Shown piece by piece: positions 53,425-62,706 of a DNA stretch of 64,000 nt. This DNA is from Rhodopseudomonas sp. P2A-2r. GTDB taxonomy: Bacteria > Pseudomonadota > Alphaproteobacteria > Rhizobiales > Xanthobacteraceae. The DNA is taken from the NCBI RefSeq assembly GCF_026015985.1, contig NZ_CP110389.1:2326001-2390000 (forward strand). Reading direction: 5' to 3'. The notes under the pieces were generated by a model. It was not told the DNA's origin, ran no database searches, and saw only the letters and a program-made list of their open reading frames with translations. How positions within the stretch are numbered: position 1 is the stretch's first letter; each line of letters starts with the position of its first letter. The position numbers and the translations under genes are program-made.

Positions 53425-55470
53425 ATGCTCGATCATCCCTCGGCCTGGCGCGTGATCGCCGATCGGCTGGCGCAAATCATCCGCCCGGCCGAACCGATGC
53501 CGCTGTCGCGATGGCTGGCCGAGAATATCGTGCTCGTCGACGGCCCGGCCGCCGGCAAAATGTGGAGCGCGGCCGGCGCGCCGTACCTGGCCGAGATCGC
53601 AGACTGTCTGTCTGACGATCACCCGTGCAATTTCGTCACCGTGCGCAAGTCGCAACAGTCCGGCGCCTCGATCCTGGCGCTCGGCTGGTGTCTGTACGTC
53701 GCCGATCAAGAGCCGGCGAATATGCTGTACGCGGTGCCCGGCATCGACGCCTTGAAAGACCTCAACGGCGGCAAGCTTCAACCGTTGATCGACGCGTGGC
53801 AGAAAAAACAAAGCGTACCGTGATCTTGCCGCAGACGGCCAGGTCGGGCGCCGGCTCGACTGCAGGCGAAAAGGTTTTCAACGGCGGCCGGCTGTATCTC
53901 GGCAACGCAAATGCCGTCATGGACCTATCGTCCAAGACGATCAAAAAGGGCGTGCGCGACGAATTTTCGAAGTGGACGGACATTCCCGGCTACGGCGACC
54001 CGGCCGATCTGTTTTTCGGGCGCTTCACCGCGTTTCGCCGCACCAAGACGTTTAAAATTCTCGACATTTCGACGCCGGAAGTCGACACCGGCGACGACAC
54101 CGGCGAGACGGAAGGGCATTGCCGGATCGATACGCGGTTTCGCGCCTCGGATCGGCGTTTCTGGCATTGCCTTTGCCCGGAATGCGGCCAGCTATTCATT
54201 CACCTCGACGATAATCTGATCGTCAACGCCGAGCACCCGCATCGGTCGTACTATCAATGCGATTGCGGCCATCACATTTCGGACGCCGAGCGCATCATGG
54301 CGATCGACGGCGGCGGATGGATCGCGACGCGGCCCGATGGCGATCATCCCGGCTTCCATATCGACGCTTTCGTGTCGAAAATGATGTCGTATGAGGCGAT
54401 CGCCGAGGATCGCATCGCGGCCACGACGGAAACGAAAAAAGCTATACGCAAACCTCGTGCTCGGCCTGCCGTTCAAGTATCGTGGCGATGCGCCCGACCA
54501 CGAAAAGCTGATGATGCGGCGCGAGGATTGGATCAAGCGCGGCCAGGTGCCGCCGAAAGGCTTGATCCTGACTGCAGCGGCCGACGTGCAGATGCGCGGC
54601 ATCTGGCTAGAGATCGTTGCGCACGGCGCGAACCGCGAAACCTGGCTTGTGGATGCCCGCTACCTCGACGGCGACACCGTAAACCCGCGCGGCGAGGTTT
54701 GGGAGCAACTACGCAAGGCAACGATCGACTGCGCGTTTATGGATTCGTTCGGCGGCGTGCGCTATCTCGACGCGCTCGCCGTCGACTCCGGGTATCGGCC
54801 GAATTCGGTTTATACTTGGGTGCGCGATCATCAGCGCATCCACCCGGATACGGGTTACGACTTGATCCTCGCCACAAAGGGCATGCCGGGATGGGGCAAG
54901 CCGGCGATCGGGCAACCGACGCTCGTTGATATCGACCTGTCCGGCAAGCGCATCAAGCAAGGCTGCAAGGTGTGGGGCGTCGGAACGTGGCCGATCAAGG
55001 CCGACTTCTATTCGTTCCTGCGGCAAGAGGGCATCAAGAGCGGCGCGCCGCGCGATCCCGACGGCTATTGCCATTTCGGCATGTGGGTCGATGAAGTGTA
55101 TTTCCGACAGTTGGTCGGCGACAGACTCGAGCAAGTCAAAGTGCACGGGCGCGTCGCCGGCCAGCGATGGGCGCAAATCAAGAACAACCATTTCCACGAT
55201 TGCCGCATCTACAATTCGGCGATGGCGGAATATCTCGGCATTTCGACGATCAGCCCGCAACAGTGGGCCGACCTGGCGATGCGCCGAGGGTTGCCGCAAG
55301 AGTTGAGCGAGCCGAGCCTGTTTAGCGTACCGGCCGCCGCGATTGTTGACCCGCCGTCACCGCCCGCAAATGCTAGTGACGAGGCACAACAATCGGAAAC
55401 AAGCGACTACGTTCAACCGTCATCCGGCGGCTGGATTGGTCGCGATCTTAGCGGCTGGGGAAGCCGTTAA
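53425..55470 (+). pseudogene. Terminase large subunit (lambda gpA/GpA-like), two opposite single-base frame breaks
   Basis: About 680 residues over three frames. Frame 1 (53425 onward): MPLSRWLAENIVLVDGPAAG, FVTVRKSQQSGAS (Walker A region of gpA terminases). It breaks in the A6 run 53803-53808; one extra A gives KKTKRTVILPQTARSGAG. Frame 2 carries GRLYLGNAN, FWHCLCPECGQLF and YQCDCGHHI (zinc-binding pairs) until the A6 run 54435-54440, where one A fewer moves to frame 3: YANLVLGLPFKYRG, LTAAADVQMRGIWLEIVAHG (nuclease Asp), AFMDSFGGVRYLDAL. The two shifts cancel. The packaging motor is intact if both are sequencing errors. Confidence 0.87.
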
Positions 55471-55739
55471 CCCGCGTCGAAATTGTGAAAGCGGCTTTCG
55501 TACCCGCTGGGGCATCACCCGACGATTTCGACGCGTTTGCCGTGGGGCGACCACGGCGCCGAGGCGCGAGCAAGGGCAAGCGCCGAGTCCTGTCCGATCA
55601 AAAGCGGAATGCCGGTGACGCTCGCGAAATGCGATGCGCCCGCCGCCGATCGTTCGGGGCGCAAGCCGCTCGACAATGCGCGCGGGGAAACCGCAGGGCG
55701 CTTGTCGGGCGGCTTTTTGTTTTCAAGGGAGCACCGCCG

Positions 55740-55943
55740 ATGTGGACGCAAAACGATCTCGCCAATCTGAAAAAGGCGATCGCGACCGGCGCCAAAAGTG
55801 TGCAGTTCGGGTCAGGTGACAATGCGCACCGCACCGAATTCCGTTCGCTCGCCGAAATGATGGCGATCAAGGCCGAGATCGAGCGCGAGCTTGCGCCGCG
55901 CGCCGCGAGCGCGATCAGTTATGCCGAACATAGGCGGGATTGA
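55740..55943 (+). CDS. Head-tail connector, gpW-like
   Basis: 67 residues: MWTQNDLANLKKAIATGAKSVQFGSGDN, then TEFRSLAEMMAIKAEIERELAP. This is the lambda gpW-type head-completion fold (helix, short hairpin, helix) and has the normal length. ATG 55740 is preceded by AAGGGAGC. It ends four bases before the portal ATG. The 270 bases between the terminase stop and this gene have no convincing gene. Confidence 0.85.
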   Translation: MWTQNDLANLKKAIATGAKSVQFGSGDNAHRTEFRSLAEMMAIKAEIERELAPRAASAISYAEHRRD

Positions 55944-55947
55944 TACC

Positions 55948-57438
55948 ATGTCACGATTTTTGACGGCCCTTGCCTATATCGCGCCGCAAGCCGCGATGCG
56001 GCGTTCGCATGCGCTTGCCGCCCTCGGCGCGCAGCGATCCTATGACGGCGCCAAGGTCGGCCGGCGCGGCGCGAGCTTCAATGCGACGCGCGCCTCGGCC
56101 AACGGCGCACTCGGCCCGGCCTTGTCCGAATTGCGCGAGCGGTCAAGCGACCTCGTGCGCAATACGTGGATCGGCGCCCGCACGCTCGACGTGCTGTCGG
56201 CGCACGGCATCGGCACCGGCATCAACGTCGCGTGGCAGGATAGCCGCGTGCAAGACCTTTGGGATGAATGGGTGTTGAGCGCCGACATCGAAGGCGAGCG
56301 CGATTTCGCCGGCGTGCAGTTGGTCGCGTTCCGATCGATGCTTGAACGCGGCGACGCCGGCGTGCGCATGATCCCGCGCAAGATTGATGCCGGCCGCGCC
56401 GTTCCGCTGGCACTGCAATGCGTCGAGGGCGACCTGATCGCAACCGAGCGCGATGGCGTTTTCGACAATCGCAAGTCGCGCCTCGGCGTGGTGCTCGGCG
56501 ATTGGAATGAGCGCGAGGGTTATTGGCTGCACGCCGAACATCCCGGCGAGAATTGGTTGCGGGCGCCGTCGCTCGTGCCGAATTTCGTTCCGCGCGCCGA
56601 TTTCTGCCACCTCTATCGCCCGTTGCGCGCCGGCCAGGTGCGCGGCGTTCCGGTCCTGGCGCCGACGTTGCTGTCGATCCGCGATTATGCCGATACGATG
56701 GATGCGATGGTCGTAAAGACGCGCATGGAAGCCTGCTACGGCCTTATTGTTTCGTCGACGGAAGGCGCGCGCAATCTCGGCGACGGTCAAGGCCGCGTTG
56801 ACGATTCCGGGCGCCAAATCGAGGGCATGTCGCCGGGCATGATTTTCCGCGCCAAGCTTGGCGAGTCTGTCACGGCGTTTTCGCCGTCGGGGTCGGGGCA
56901 ATTCGAGCCGGTCGCGCTGTCGGCGCTGATGGGCATCGCGTCGGGCGGCATGATTACTTACGATCAGCTAACCGGCGACCTTCGCCGCGCGAACTATTCG
57001 TCGCTGCGCGCTGGCAAGATCGAGTTTCGCCGCCTGATCGAGCAATTGCAGTGGTTGACGTTGGTGCCGCAGCTAATGCACCGCGTCACGACGCGATTTA
57101 TCGAAACGGCCATTCTCGCCGGCAAGCTTCGCCCGCGGGTGAAGCCTTATCGGCGATCCTATGTGATGCCGGCGATCGAGCCGATCGACCCGCTCAAGGA
57201 CTTGAAGGCGGATATTCTGGCCGTTCGCGCCGGGCGCATGTCGCCGCAAGAATTCATCGGCGCGTGGGGCCGCGATTGGCGAAAAGTATCCGAGGAAACG
57301 CGCGAGTTTTGGAAGCAGGCCGACAAGGATGGCTTGATCCTCGACATCGACCCGCGCCGCCTCGATCAAAGCGGCACGGCGCAACCTGTGCCGGCCGATG
57401 ACGTGCCGCCGACGGACGAGCCTGTTCCGGCGCCTTAA
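55948..57438 (+). CDS. Phage portal protein, lambda family
   Basis: 496 residues from ATG 55948 (MSRFLTALAYIAPQAAMRRS). Contains ASANGALGPALSELRERSSDLVRNTWIGARTLDVLSAHGIGTGI, YRPLRAGQVRGVPVLAPTLLSIRDYADTMDAMVVKTRMEACYGLIV and SGGMITYDQLTGDLRRANYSSLRAGKIEFRR, the core of lambda gpB-type portals, which form the dodecameric DNA gate of the capsid. The C-terminus has AWGRDWRKVSEETREFWKQA typical of the family. Length is normal. Confidence 0.93.
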   Translation: MSRFLTALAYIAPQAAMRRSHALAALGAQRSYDGAKVGRRGASFNATRASANGALGPALSELRERSSDLVRNTWIGARTLDVLSAHGIGTGINVAWQDSRVQDLWDEWVLSADIEGERDFAGVQLVAFRSMLERGDAGVRMIPRKIDAGRAVPLALQCVEGDLIATERDGVFDNRKSRLGVVLGDWNEREGYWLHAEHPGENWLRAPSLVPNFVPRADFCHLYRPLRAGQVRGVPVLAPTLLSIRDYADTMDAMVVKTRMEACYGLIVSSTEGARNLGDGQGRVDDSGRQIEGMSPGMIFRAKLGESVTAFSPSGSGQFEPVALSALMGIASGGMITYDQLTGDLRRANYSSLRAGKIEFRRLIEQLQWLTLVPQLMHRVTTRFIETAILAGKLRPRVKPYRRSYVMPAIEPIDPLKDLKADILAVRAGRMSPQEFIGAWGRDWRKVSEETREFWKQADKDGLILDIDPRRLDQSGTAQPVPADDVPPTDEPVPAP

Positions 57439-57451
57439 AGGACAACCTGAC

Positions 57452-58096
57452 ATGAAAACACGACTGATGCGCAGCGCCGCGAGCGTCGCGCCGGGCGGCT
57501 TCAAGCCTGGCGAGACGGTTGCGCGCCGCGCGACTGATGACCTGGCGGCGCGGTTCGCGCCGTCGAGCTACAACGCCGAAACGCATACGGTCGAGGCCGT
57601 TTTTTCGGCCGGATCGCGCGTCGCCCGATGGGGTGTGCAAGAAGAATTGGCGATCACGCCGGAAGCGATCGACCTTTTGCGCGTGGCGCTTGGTCAAGTC
57701 CGGCTGCTCGATACGCATAATCAGAACTCGCTCAACGCCGTGCTCGGCGTGGTCGAGGATGCGCGGATTGAGGGCGGCAAGCTTGTCGGCCGCATCCGCT
57801 TCGCTGATACGGAAGCCGGCCGCAACGCCGAGGGCATGGTCGCCCGTGGCGAGTTGACTGGCATTTCCGTCGGTTATCGCGTGACGATGTGGACTCTCAC
57901 GTCGCGCGCCAACGAGGAAGAAATCTGGCGCGCCGATCGATGGGAATTGCTTGAGGTTTCCCTCGTCGCTGTGCCGGCCGATCCGCAAGCCTCGATCCGA
58001 TCGGCGGCGCCGGATGCCTCGACGCCTAAGCCGGTTGCGATCGCCGGCCCGTCGGCCGCGCTGGCACGCATGCGAATGCGTCAACGCTCGCTCTGA
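57452..58096 (+). CDS. HK97-type prohead protease (peptidase S78)
   Basis: 214 residues. Key segments: RVARWGVQEELAITPEAIDLLRV, VRLLDTHNQNSLNAVLGVVEDARIEGGKLVGRIRFADTEAGRNAEGMVARGELTGISVGY (catalytic His in DTHN and Ser in ISVGY) and WELLEVSLVAVPADP. It matures the capsid by cutting the scaffold part of the capsid protein. Starts 13 bases after the portal stop with AAAGGACA as ribosome site. Confidence 0.9.
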   Translation: MKTRLMRSAASVAPGGFKPGETVARRATDDLAARFAPSSYNAETHTVEAVFSAGSRVARWGVQEELAITPEAIDLLRVALGQVRLLDTHNQNSLNAVLGVVEDARIEGGKLVGRIRFADTEAGRNAEGMVARGELTGISVGYRVTMWTLTSRANEEEIWRADRWELLEVSLVAVPADPQASIRSAAPDASTPKPVAIAGPSAALARMRMRQRSL

Positions 58097-58179
58097 ATTC
58101 AGCCTTTGCCGCCTGCGCTTCCTACCGGGGCCGCAGGGTTTAGGCAATTTGCCCCGGTTTCATCCAAAGGGATTCCCCT

Positions 58180-59832
58180 ATGTCCACCAAGCGTAGTTAC
58201 CTGATGGCGGCATTTTCGATCGCGGTTGCGATGGTCGCCGTTCTCGCCATGTCGCCCGATGCTTTCGCCGCCGCTGCCGTGCACGCCGCGCCGGCCGGTC
58301 ATTTCGACCTGCAGTCGCTGCTGTTTCAGGCAACGCCGGCCCTGATCGCCTTGCGTTCCGAGCATGCCGGCCTGATGACCCGCGCAGCCGCACTGATCGG
58401 AACCGTCGCCGACACGACGCCGGCCGCCGATGTCGCCCGGATCGAGCGCGAACACGCCGACCTCGTGCGCCAGGCCGAAACCTTGTCGCGCCGCATCGAC
58501 GATGAAGCCGCCCGCGCCGTGCCGCTCGGCCCGACGCCGGCGCCGGAAGCCGGCATCACCGCCGAGCGCGCGCGTTCCGCCGAGATCATGTCGATCGGCA
58601 CCCGCGCTGCGATGTCCGGCGATGACATCACCGCCGCGATCAACGCCGGCACCACGGTTGAGGTATTCCGCGCCCGTGCATTCGACGCGATGGCCGCCGC
58701 TGCCGACCGTACCCGGTCGGGCAATGTCACCATCACCCGCGACGAAACGCAGACGCGCATGTCGCACCTTTCGGACGCGCTGGCGTTCCGCATCGGCGGC
58801 GCCGCCGTGCTGCTCGACGACAACGGCCAGCGCCGTGCCATCAGCGCCGAGGCGCGCGCCTTCACCGACCATTCGCTCGCCGAAATGGCCGGCGTTGTTC
58901 TCAACGAGCGCCGCATGCCCGGCACCGCCGCCGGCCGCGAGGATGTCTTGCGCCGTGCGATGCACACGACTTCCGATTTCCCGGTGATTTTCGAATCGAC
59001 CATCAATCGGGTGCTCGCGGCTCGCTATCAGGTGCAGGCGCCGACCTTCCGCGAGATCAGCGCGCGGCGCAATTTCCGCGACTTCCGCCCGCACGATCAG
59101 ATCCGTGTCGGCGACTTCCCGACCTTGCAGAAGGTCAACGAGGCCGGCGAAATTAAGTTCGGCACGTTCGGCGACAGCAAGGAAACGGTCGCCGTCGCAC
59201 CGTACGCCATTCAGTTCGCGATCTCGCGTCGCATGCTGATCGACGACAATATCGGCGCCATCGATCAGGTGCTCGGCTCGTACGGCGACATGGTGTCCCG
59301 TTTCGAGGAAGCGACGTTCTACGCGATGAAGGCGCTCAACGCCGGCAAGGGTCCGAAACTCAACGAGGGCGCCGTGTCGGTGTTCCACGCTGATCACGGC
59401 AACCTCGCCGCCGCCGGCGCCGGCATCACCACGGACGCACTCAGCCTCGGCCGCGCGGCCATGCGCAAGCAGAAAAACCAGTCGGGCGCGCTGCTCAATG
59501 TGCAGCCGGCCATTCTGCTCGTCGGTGCCGATCAGGAAACCGCCGCCGATCGCGCGCTCGCGGTGATCACGCCGACCGATGCCGGCGATGTCAACCCGTT
59601 CTCGAAAAAGCTGCGGCCGATCGTCGGGCCGATCGAGGGCAACGCCTGGGAGTTGTACGCAGACCCGTCGGTTATGCCGGTGTTCGTGTGGGGCATGCTC
59701 GACGGCTACGGCGCGCCGCGCATGCGCATCGAAAACCCGTTCGGTGTGCAGGGTGTCGGCGTCTCGCTGGAACATGATTTCGGCTGCGGCGCGATCGACT
59801 TCCGTGGCGGCTACCGCAACGCCGGCGCCTAA
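58180..59832 (+). CDS. Major capsid protein, HK97 fold, with N-terminal scaffold region
   Basis: 550 residues. The C-terminal ~380 residues have the Mu/HK97-like capsid pattern (FREISARRNFRDFRPHDQIRVGDFPTLQKVNEAGEIKFGTFGDSKETVAVAPYAIQFAISRRMLIDDNIGAI, then NPFSKKLRPIVGPIEGNAWELYADPSVMPVFVWGMLDGYGAPRM). The first ~120 residues (EHAGLMTRAAALIGTV, ARIEREHADLVRQAETLSRRI) look like a delta/scaffold domain removed by the upstream protease. Oddly, residues 9-33 resemble a signal peptide (AAFSIAVAMVAVLAMSPDAFA). Confidence 0.9.
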   Translation: MSTKRSYLMAAFSIAVAMVAVLAMSPDAFAAAAVHAAPAGHFDLQSLLFQATPALIALRSEHAGLMTRAAALIGTVADTTPAADVARIEREHADLVRQAETLSRRIDDEAARAVPLGPTPAPEAGITAERARSAEIMSIGTRAAMSGDDITAAINAGTTVEVFRARAFDAMAAAADRTRSGNVTITRDETQTRMSHLSDALAFRIGGAAVLLDDNGQRRAISAEARAFTDHSLAEMAGVVLNERRMPGTAAGREDVLRRAMHTTSDFPVIFESTINRVLAARYQVQAPTFREISARRNFRDFRPHDQIRVGDFPTLQKVNEAGEIKFGTFGDSKETVAVAPYAIQFAISRRMLIDDNIGAIDQVLGSYGDMVSRFEEATFYAMKALNAGKGPKLNEGAVSVFHADHGNLAAAGAGITTDALSLGRAAMRKQKNQSGALLNVQPAILLVGADQETAADRALAVITPTDAGDVNPFSKKLRPIVGPIEGNAWELYADPSVMPVFVWGMLDGYGAPRMRIENPFGVQGVGVSLEHDFGCGAIDFRGGYRNAGA

Positions 59833-59916
59833 TCGGCGCTGATCGGTTCGCTTGAATAATGCGGGCGGCCTGGCGCCGCCCGCGTGTTCGCTTTCATTTT
59901 CAACGAGGACTCAACC

Positions 59917-60252
59917 ATGAGCAAGACTTACGTGCAGCACGGCAAGACGCTGCCCCTGACCGCGCCGGCCGGCGGTGTTATTTCCGGTTCCCCCTACCTG
60001 ATCGGCGCCATTTTCGGCGTCGCGCAGTTCACCGCCGCCGCCGGCGACTCCTTCGAACTCGAAACGTCCGGCGTGCACCGCCTGCCGAAAACCACGGGCC
60101 AGGTTTGGGGCGAGGGCGAGGTGCTGTATTTCGATCCCGCAACCGGCAAGCTGACCGACACCGCCGGCGCACTGAAAAAGGTCGGCGTGGCCGTAGCCGA
60201 TGCCGCGACCGGCGATGTCGTCGGCCTGGTCAAGTTGATCCCGACCATCTAA
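59917..60252 (+). CDS. DUF2190-family capsid decoration protein
   Basis: 111 residues: MSKTYVQHGKTLPLTAPAGGVISGSPYLIGAIFGVAQ, DSFELETSGVHRLPKTTGQVWGEGEVLYFDPATGKLTDTAG, and VGVAVADAATGDVVGLVKL. This is the DUF2190 beta-sandwich that stabilises phage capsids. ATG 59917 has AACGAGGAC upstream. Located directly after the capsid gene as in other phages. Confidence 0.88.
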   Translation: MSKTYVQHGKTLPLTAPAGGVISGSPYLIGAIFGVAQFTAAAGDSFELETSGVHRLPKTTGQVWGEGEVLYFDPATGKLTDTAGALKKVGVAVADAATGDVVGLVKLIPTI

Positions 60253-60268
60253 CCGCCGAGGTCTGCAA

Positions 60269-60668
60269 ATGTCGTCGCTGTTCGCATCGCTCACGCAACT
60301 ATCGTCCAACATCAACGATTCGGTGATGGGGGAGCGGTTGCGGGTGACGCCGCGAACAGCGGCGCGCTACGCCGCAGCCGCGACCGATGACAGCCGGGCT
60401 GTCGTCGAGGTGGTCGGCATTTACCGCGAGGTCGTTTCGCGGCTCAAGGCAAACGACAACAGCGCCGGCCGGGATTTCGACCGGGCGTTTATGGCGCCGA
60501 AAATCGTCATCAGTATTCAGCGGGTTTTGCTTGGCGCGAGATCAATACGCCGCCGGCGACCTGATCACCCGCCTCGACCTTCCTGGCGAGCCGGTTTTTG
60601 AAATTAGCGCGGCCGATCCGATCGACGATGGCCGGATCGCCTTTACCGTGACCGTGGTGACGACATGA
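60269..60668 (+). CDS. Head-tail region protein, frame broken near 60525
   Basis: ATG 60269 gives MSSLFASLTQLSSNINDSVMGE and on to APKIVISIQR in one frame; the sensible C-terminus (DQYAAGDLITRLDLPGEPVFE, ADPIDDGRIAFTVTVVTT) lies in another, ending at 60666-60668 where it overlaps the next ATG. Removing one T from the T4 run 60525-60528 would join them as a ~132-residue protein. Probably a head-tail joining or neck protein by position (between decoration protein and tail genes); no family assigned. Confidence 0.55.
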
Positions 60669-61462
60669 GCCTCGCCGTAGCCGCCGCTCGCATCCTGACG
60701 GTTAAAGCGCTGGACGGGGCCACAACCGCCGGGAAACGTGTATTCGACAGCGAGGTCGACCCGCGAGACTTGCTCGGCCCAAACGCCGAGCCGACGATCG
60801 TGGTGATGGCCGAGCGCGGCAAGCGCAACGGCGCCGGCCGCGAGTTGTTCGGTTCCGACCAAAGCGTCGAGTTGGCGATCGAGCTATTCGTCGCCAAGGC
60901 GACAAAGGTGTCGGGCAAGACGCCGGACGATGAAGTTTTCGAGGTCGAGTATCCGGCGACCGATGCCGCGCACGAAAACCGGCTGCGGCGCCTCGCCTAT
61001 GAGATCGACACCACGCTCGCGGGGTCGCTGTCGCCCTGGGGCGACCTGTGGCGGCTATTCGTGGTCTGCGGCACCTCTGGCGAGGAATCGCATTGGGATC
61101 GCGGCGCCGACGCGCATCAGGGCCGCCGGTTCAATTTTATGCGGCTGGTCTACCGCGTCGACATTCTCAGCGATCCCGCGCGCGGCGCGCCGCTGGAACC
61201 GGCTTGGGAGCGGCTGATTTCGCTGATGGAGGCCGACGCCGAGCTTGCCATGATTGGCAAGGATTGGCGGTCGCTGATCACCACGCCGGATTTGCCGACC
61301 TGGCGACTGCAGATGCAGGCGCTTGGCCTGACTTACGCGGAATTGTCGGCGATTGGCCTGGCGCCGTTCCTCGATCATCAGCCGACCAACGAGGCCGAGG
61401 CCGCCGGCCTGGTCGAGGCGGTGCTCGATCCCGACGCCATCGTGATCGACGCCGTACCATAG
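60665..61462 (+). CDS. Hypothetical head-tail/tail protein
   Basis: 265 residues. Begins MSLAVAAARILTVKALDGATTAGKRVFDSEVDPRDLL, followed by EPTIVVMAERGKRNGAG and ESHWDRGADAHQGRRFNFMRLVYRVDILSDPARG; the C-terminal third is acidic with LPTWRLQMQALGLTYAELSA. No named family recognised; position between the neck and baseplate genes suggests a tail-terminator-like or connector protein. ATGA overlap with the previous gene. Confidence 0.6.
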   Translation: MSLAVAAARILTVKALDGATTAGKRVFDSEVDPRDLLGPNAEPTIVVMAERGKRNGAGRELFGSDQSVELAIELFVAKATKVSGKTPDDEVFEVEYPATDAAHENRLRRLAYEIDTTLAGSLSPWGDLWRLFVVCGTSGEESHWDRGADAHQGRRFNFMRLVYRVDILSDPARGAPLEPAWERLISLMEADAELAMIGKDWRSLITTPDLPTWRLQMQALGLTYAELSAIGLAPFLDHQPTNEAEAAGLVEAVLDPDAIVIDAVP

Positions 61463-61470
61463 AGGGCCGC

Positions 61471-62103
61471 ATGACCGCTTTTCACGAGCAATTCATCGCC
61501 GCCCTGCGCGACCTGGCCGACATCAAGCGCCGACTCGACAACACGGTGCGGCACGGGCCGGTCGCCGAGGTCGACGCCAAAAAGCAGCGCGTGCGGCTGA
61601 AAATCGGCGGTACCGATCAAGAGCCGCAACTGTCGCCGTGGATTCCGTACGGCCAGGTCGCCGGCGCGGTGAAGCTGCACACGCCGCCGAGCAAGGGCCA
61701 GCAAATGACCATGTTTGCGCCGACCGGCGACCCGCGCCAGGGCATGGCGATGCCGTTCACATGGTCGGATGACAATAAGTCGCCGGGTGAAAAGCCCGAC
61801 GAGCACGTGCTGACGTTCGAAAACGTCTCGATCACCATGAAAAAGGACAGCCTGAAATTCGCGGTCGGCGATGCGTCTTTAGAGATCACGAAAGACACCA
61901 TCGCCTCGATCGCGAAAGAGGCGATCCGGGGCACGGTCGGCGACAGTGAGGTCGAGCAGAAATCGGCGGCGGTCAATATCAGGGCCGCCAAGGTTCACAC
62001 GGTCGGCAAAACATATCTCGGCGTCGACAGTAAAGACGAGTCACCGGCCATCAAGGTCGAGACGGAAGCCGGCCCGGCGAAACAAGCGTTCTCCAAACCC
62101 TAA
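61471..62103 (+). CDS. Baseplate assembly protein V (P2 gpV-like spike)
   Basis: 210 residues from ATG 61471. The N-terminal domain (DLADIKRRLDNTVRHGPVAEVDAKKQRVRLKIGG, LSPWIPYGQVAGAVKLHTPPSKGQQMTMFAPTGD) is the OB-fold of P2 gpV. The middle and C-terminal parts are repeating beta-strands (VLTFENVSITMKKDSLKFAVGDASLEITKDTI) that trimerise into the membrane-piercing spike. It marks a contractile-tail phage. Confidence 0.85.
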   Translation: MTAFHEQFIAALRDLADIKRRLDNTVRHGPVAEVDAKKQRVRLKIGGTDQEPQLSPWIPYGQVAGAVKLHTPPSKGQQMTMFAPTGDPRQGMAMPFTWSDDNKSPGEKPDEHVLTFENVSITMKKDSLKFAVGDASLEITKDTIASIAKEAIRGTVGDSEVEQKSAAVNIRAAKVHTVGKTYLGVDSKDESPAIKVETEAGPAKQAFSKP

Positions 62104-62113
62104 GGGGGCTACC

Positions 62114-62296
62114 ATGCTGCACAAGAAACTTTATCGCCTGACTGATCAGGCGAACGTCGAATTGCGCCGACGCGCCGTCGACGGCCAGGTCGCCTTGACC
62201 GATCGCGGTGCCGAATATGAGTTGTTGCGCGGCACGATCGAGGCCGAGGCCAAGGTCGCCGTTCCCGCGCGCGCCGCGTCGAAGCCGGCCGACTGA
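62114..62296 (+). CDS. Hypothetical small prophage protein between baseplate genes
   Basis: 60 residues: KLYRLTDQANVELRRRAVDGQVALTDRGAEYELLRGTIEAEAKVAVP. One helix plus short strands; no family recognised. Its TGA shares the A of the next ATG (TGATG). Confidence 0.6.
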   Translation: MLHKKLYRLTDQANVELRRRAVDGQVALTDRGAEYELLRGTIEAEAKVAVPARAASKPAD

Positions 62297-62706
62297 TGGC
62301 CGGCATCAACCGCGACACCGGAAAGCTTTTGACGGGATGGGCGCACGTCGCGCAGTCGCTGCAAGTGCTGTTCTCGACGCATTACGGCGCGCGGGTGATG
62401 CGACGATATTTCGGCAGTGAGGTGCCGCCGCTGCTCGGCGAAAACCTCACGCCGCGCACCATCCTGCGCTTTACGTACGCGATTATCGTGGCGTGCGAGC
62501 TATGGGAACCGCGCTTTCGTATCAAGCGCGTCGACATCGACCCGGCCGACAATTCTGTCGACCGGCTGCGCGGCGGTCGGCTGTCGATGACCATTCACGG
62601 CGAGTACCGCCCGCGCGGCCACCTCGGCGACCCGACGCCGGCGCGCGGCGATTATGTCATTGCGATCGGCGCGGGGCCGGCCGGGGTTGAGGTATTGCCA
62701 ACATGA
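62296..62706 (+). CDS. Baseplate wedge protein W (gp25-like)
   Basis: 136 residues. GINRDTGKLLTGWAHVAQSLQVLFSTHYGARVMRRYFGSEVPPLLGENLTPRTILRFTYAI is the GPW_gp25 core, with the lysozyme-like fold that forms the baseplate wedge. It is followed by IVACELWEPRFRIKRVDIDP and a beta tail. Coupled to the previous gene by TGATG and to gene J by ATGA, the order V-W-J-I of P2. Confidence 0.88.
   Translation: MAGINRDTGKLLTGWAHVAQSLQVLFSTHYGARVMRRYFGSEVPPLLGENLTPRTILRFTYAIIVACELWEPRFRIKRVDIDPADNSVDRLRGGRLSMTIHGEYRPRGHLGDPTPARGDYVIAIGAGPAGVEVLPT

Noticed and set aside
55485..55739. In-frame extension upstream of gpW (MKAAFVPAGASPDDFDAF onward)
   Set aside because: gpW has its own ribosome site and normal length at 55740; the extension is Arg-rich after about 25 codons and unlike the family.
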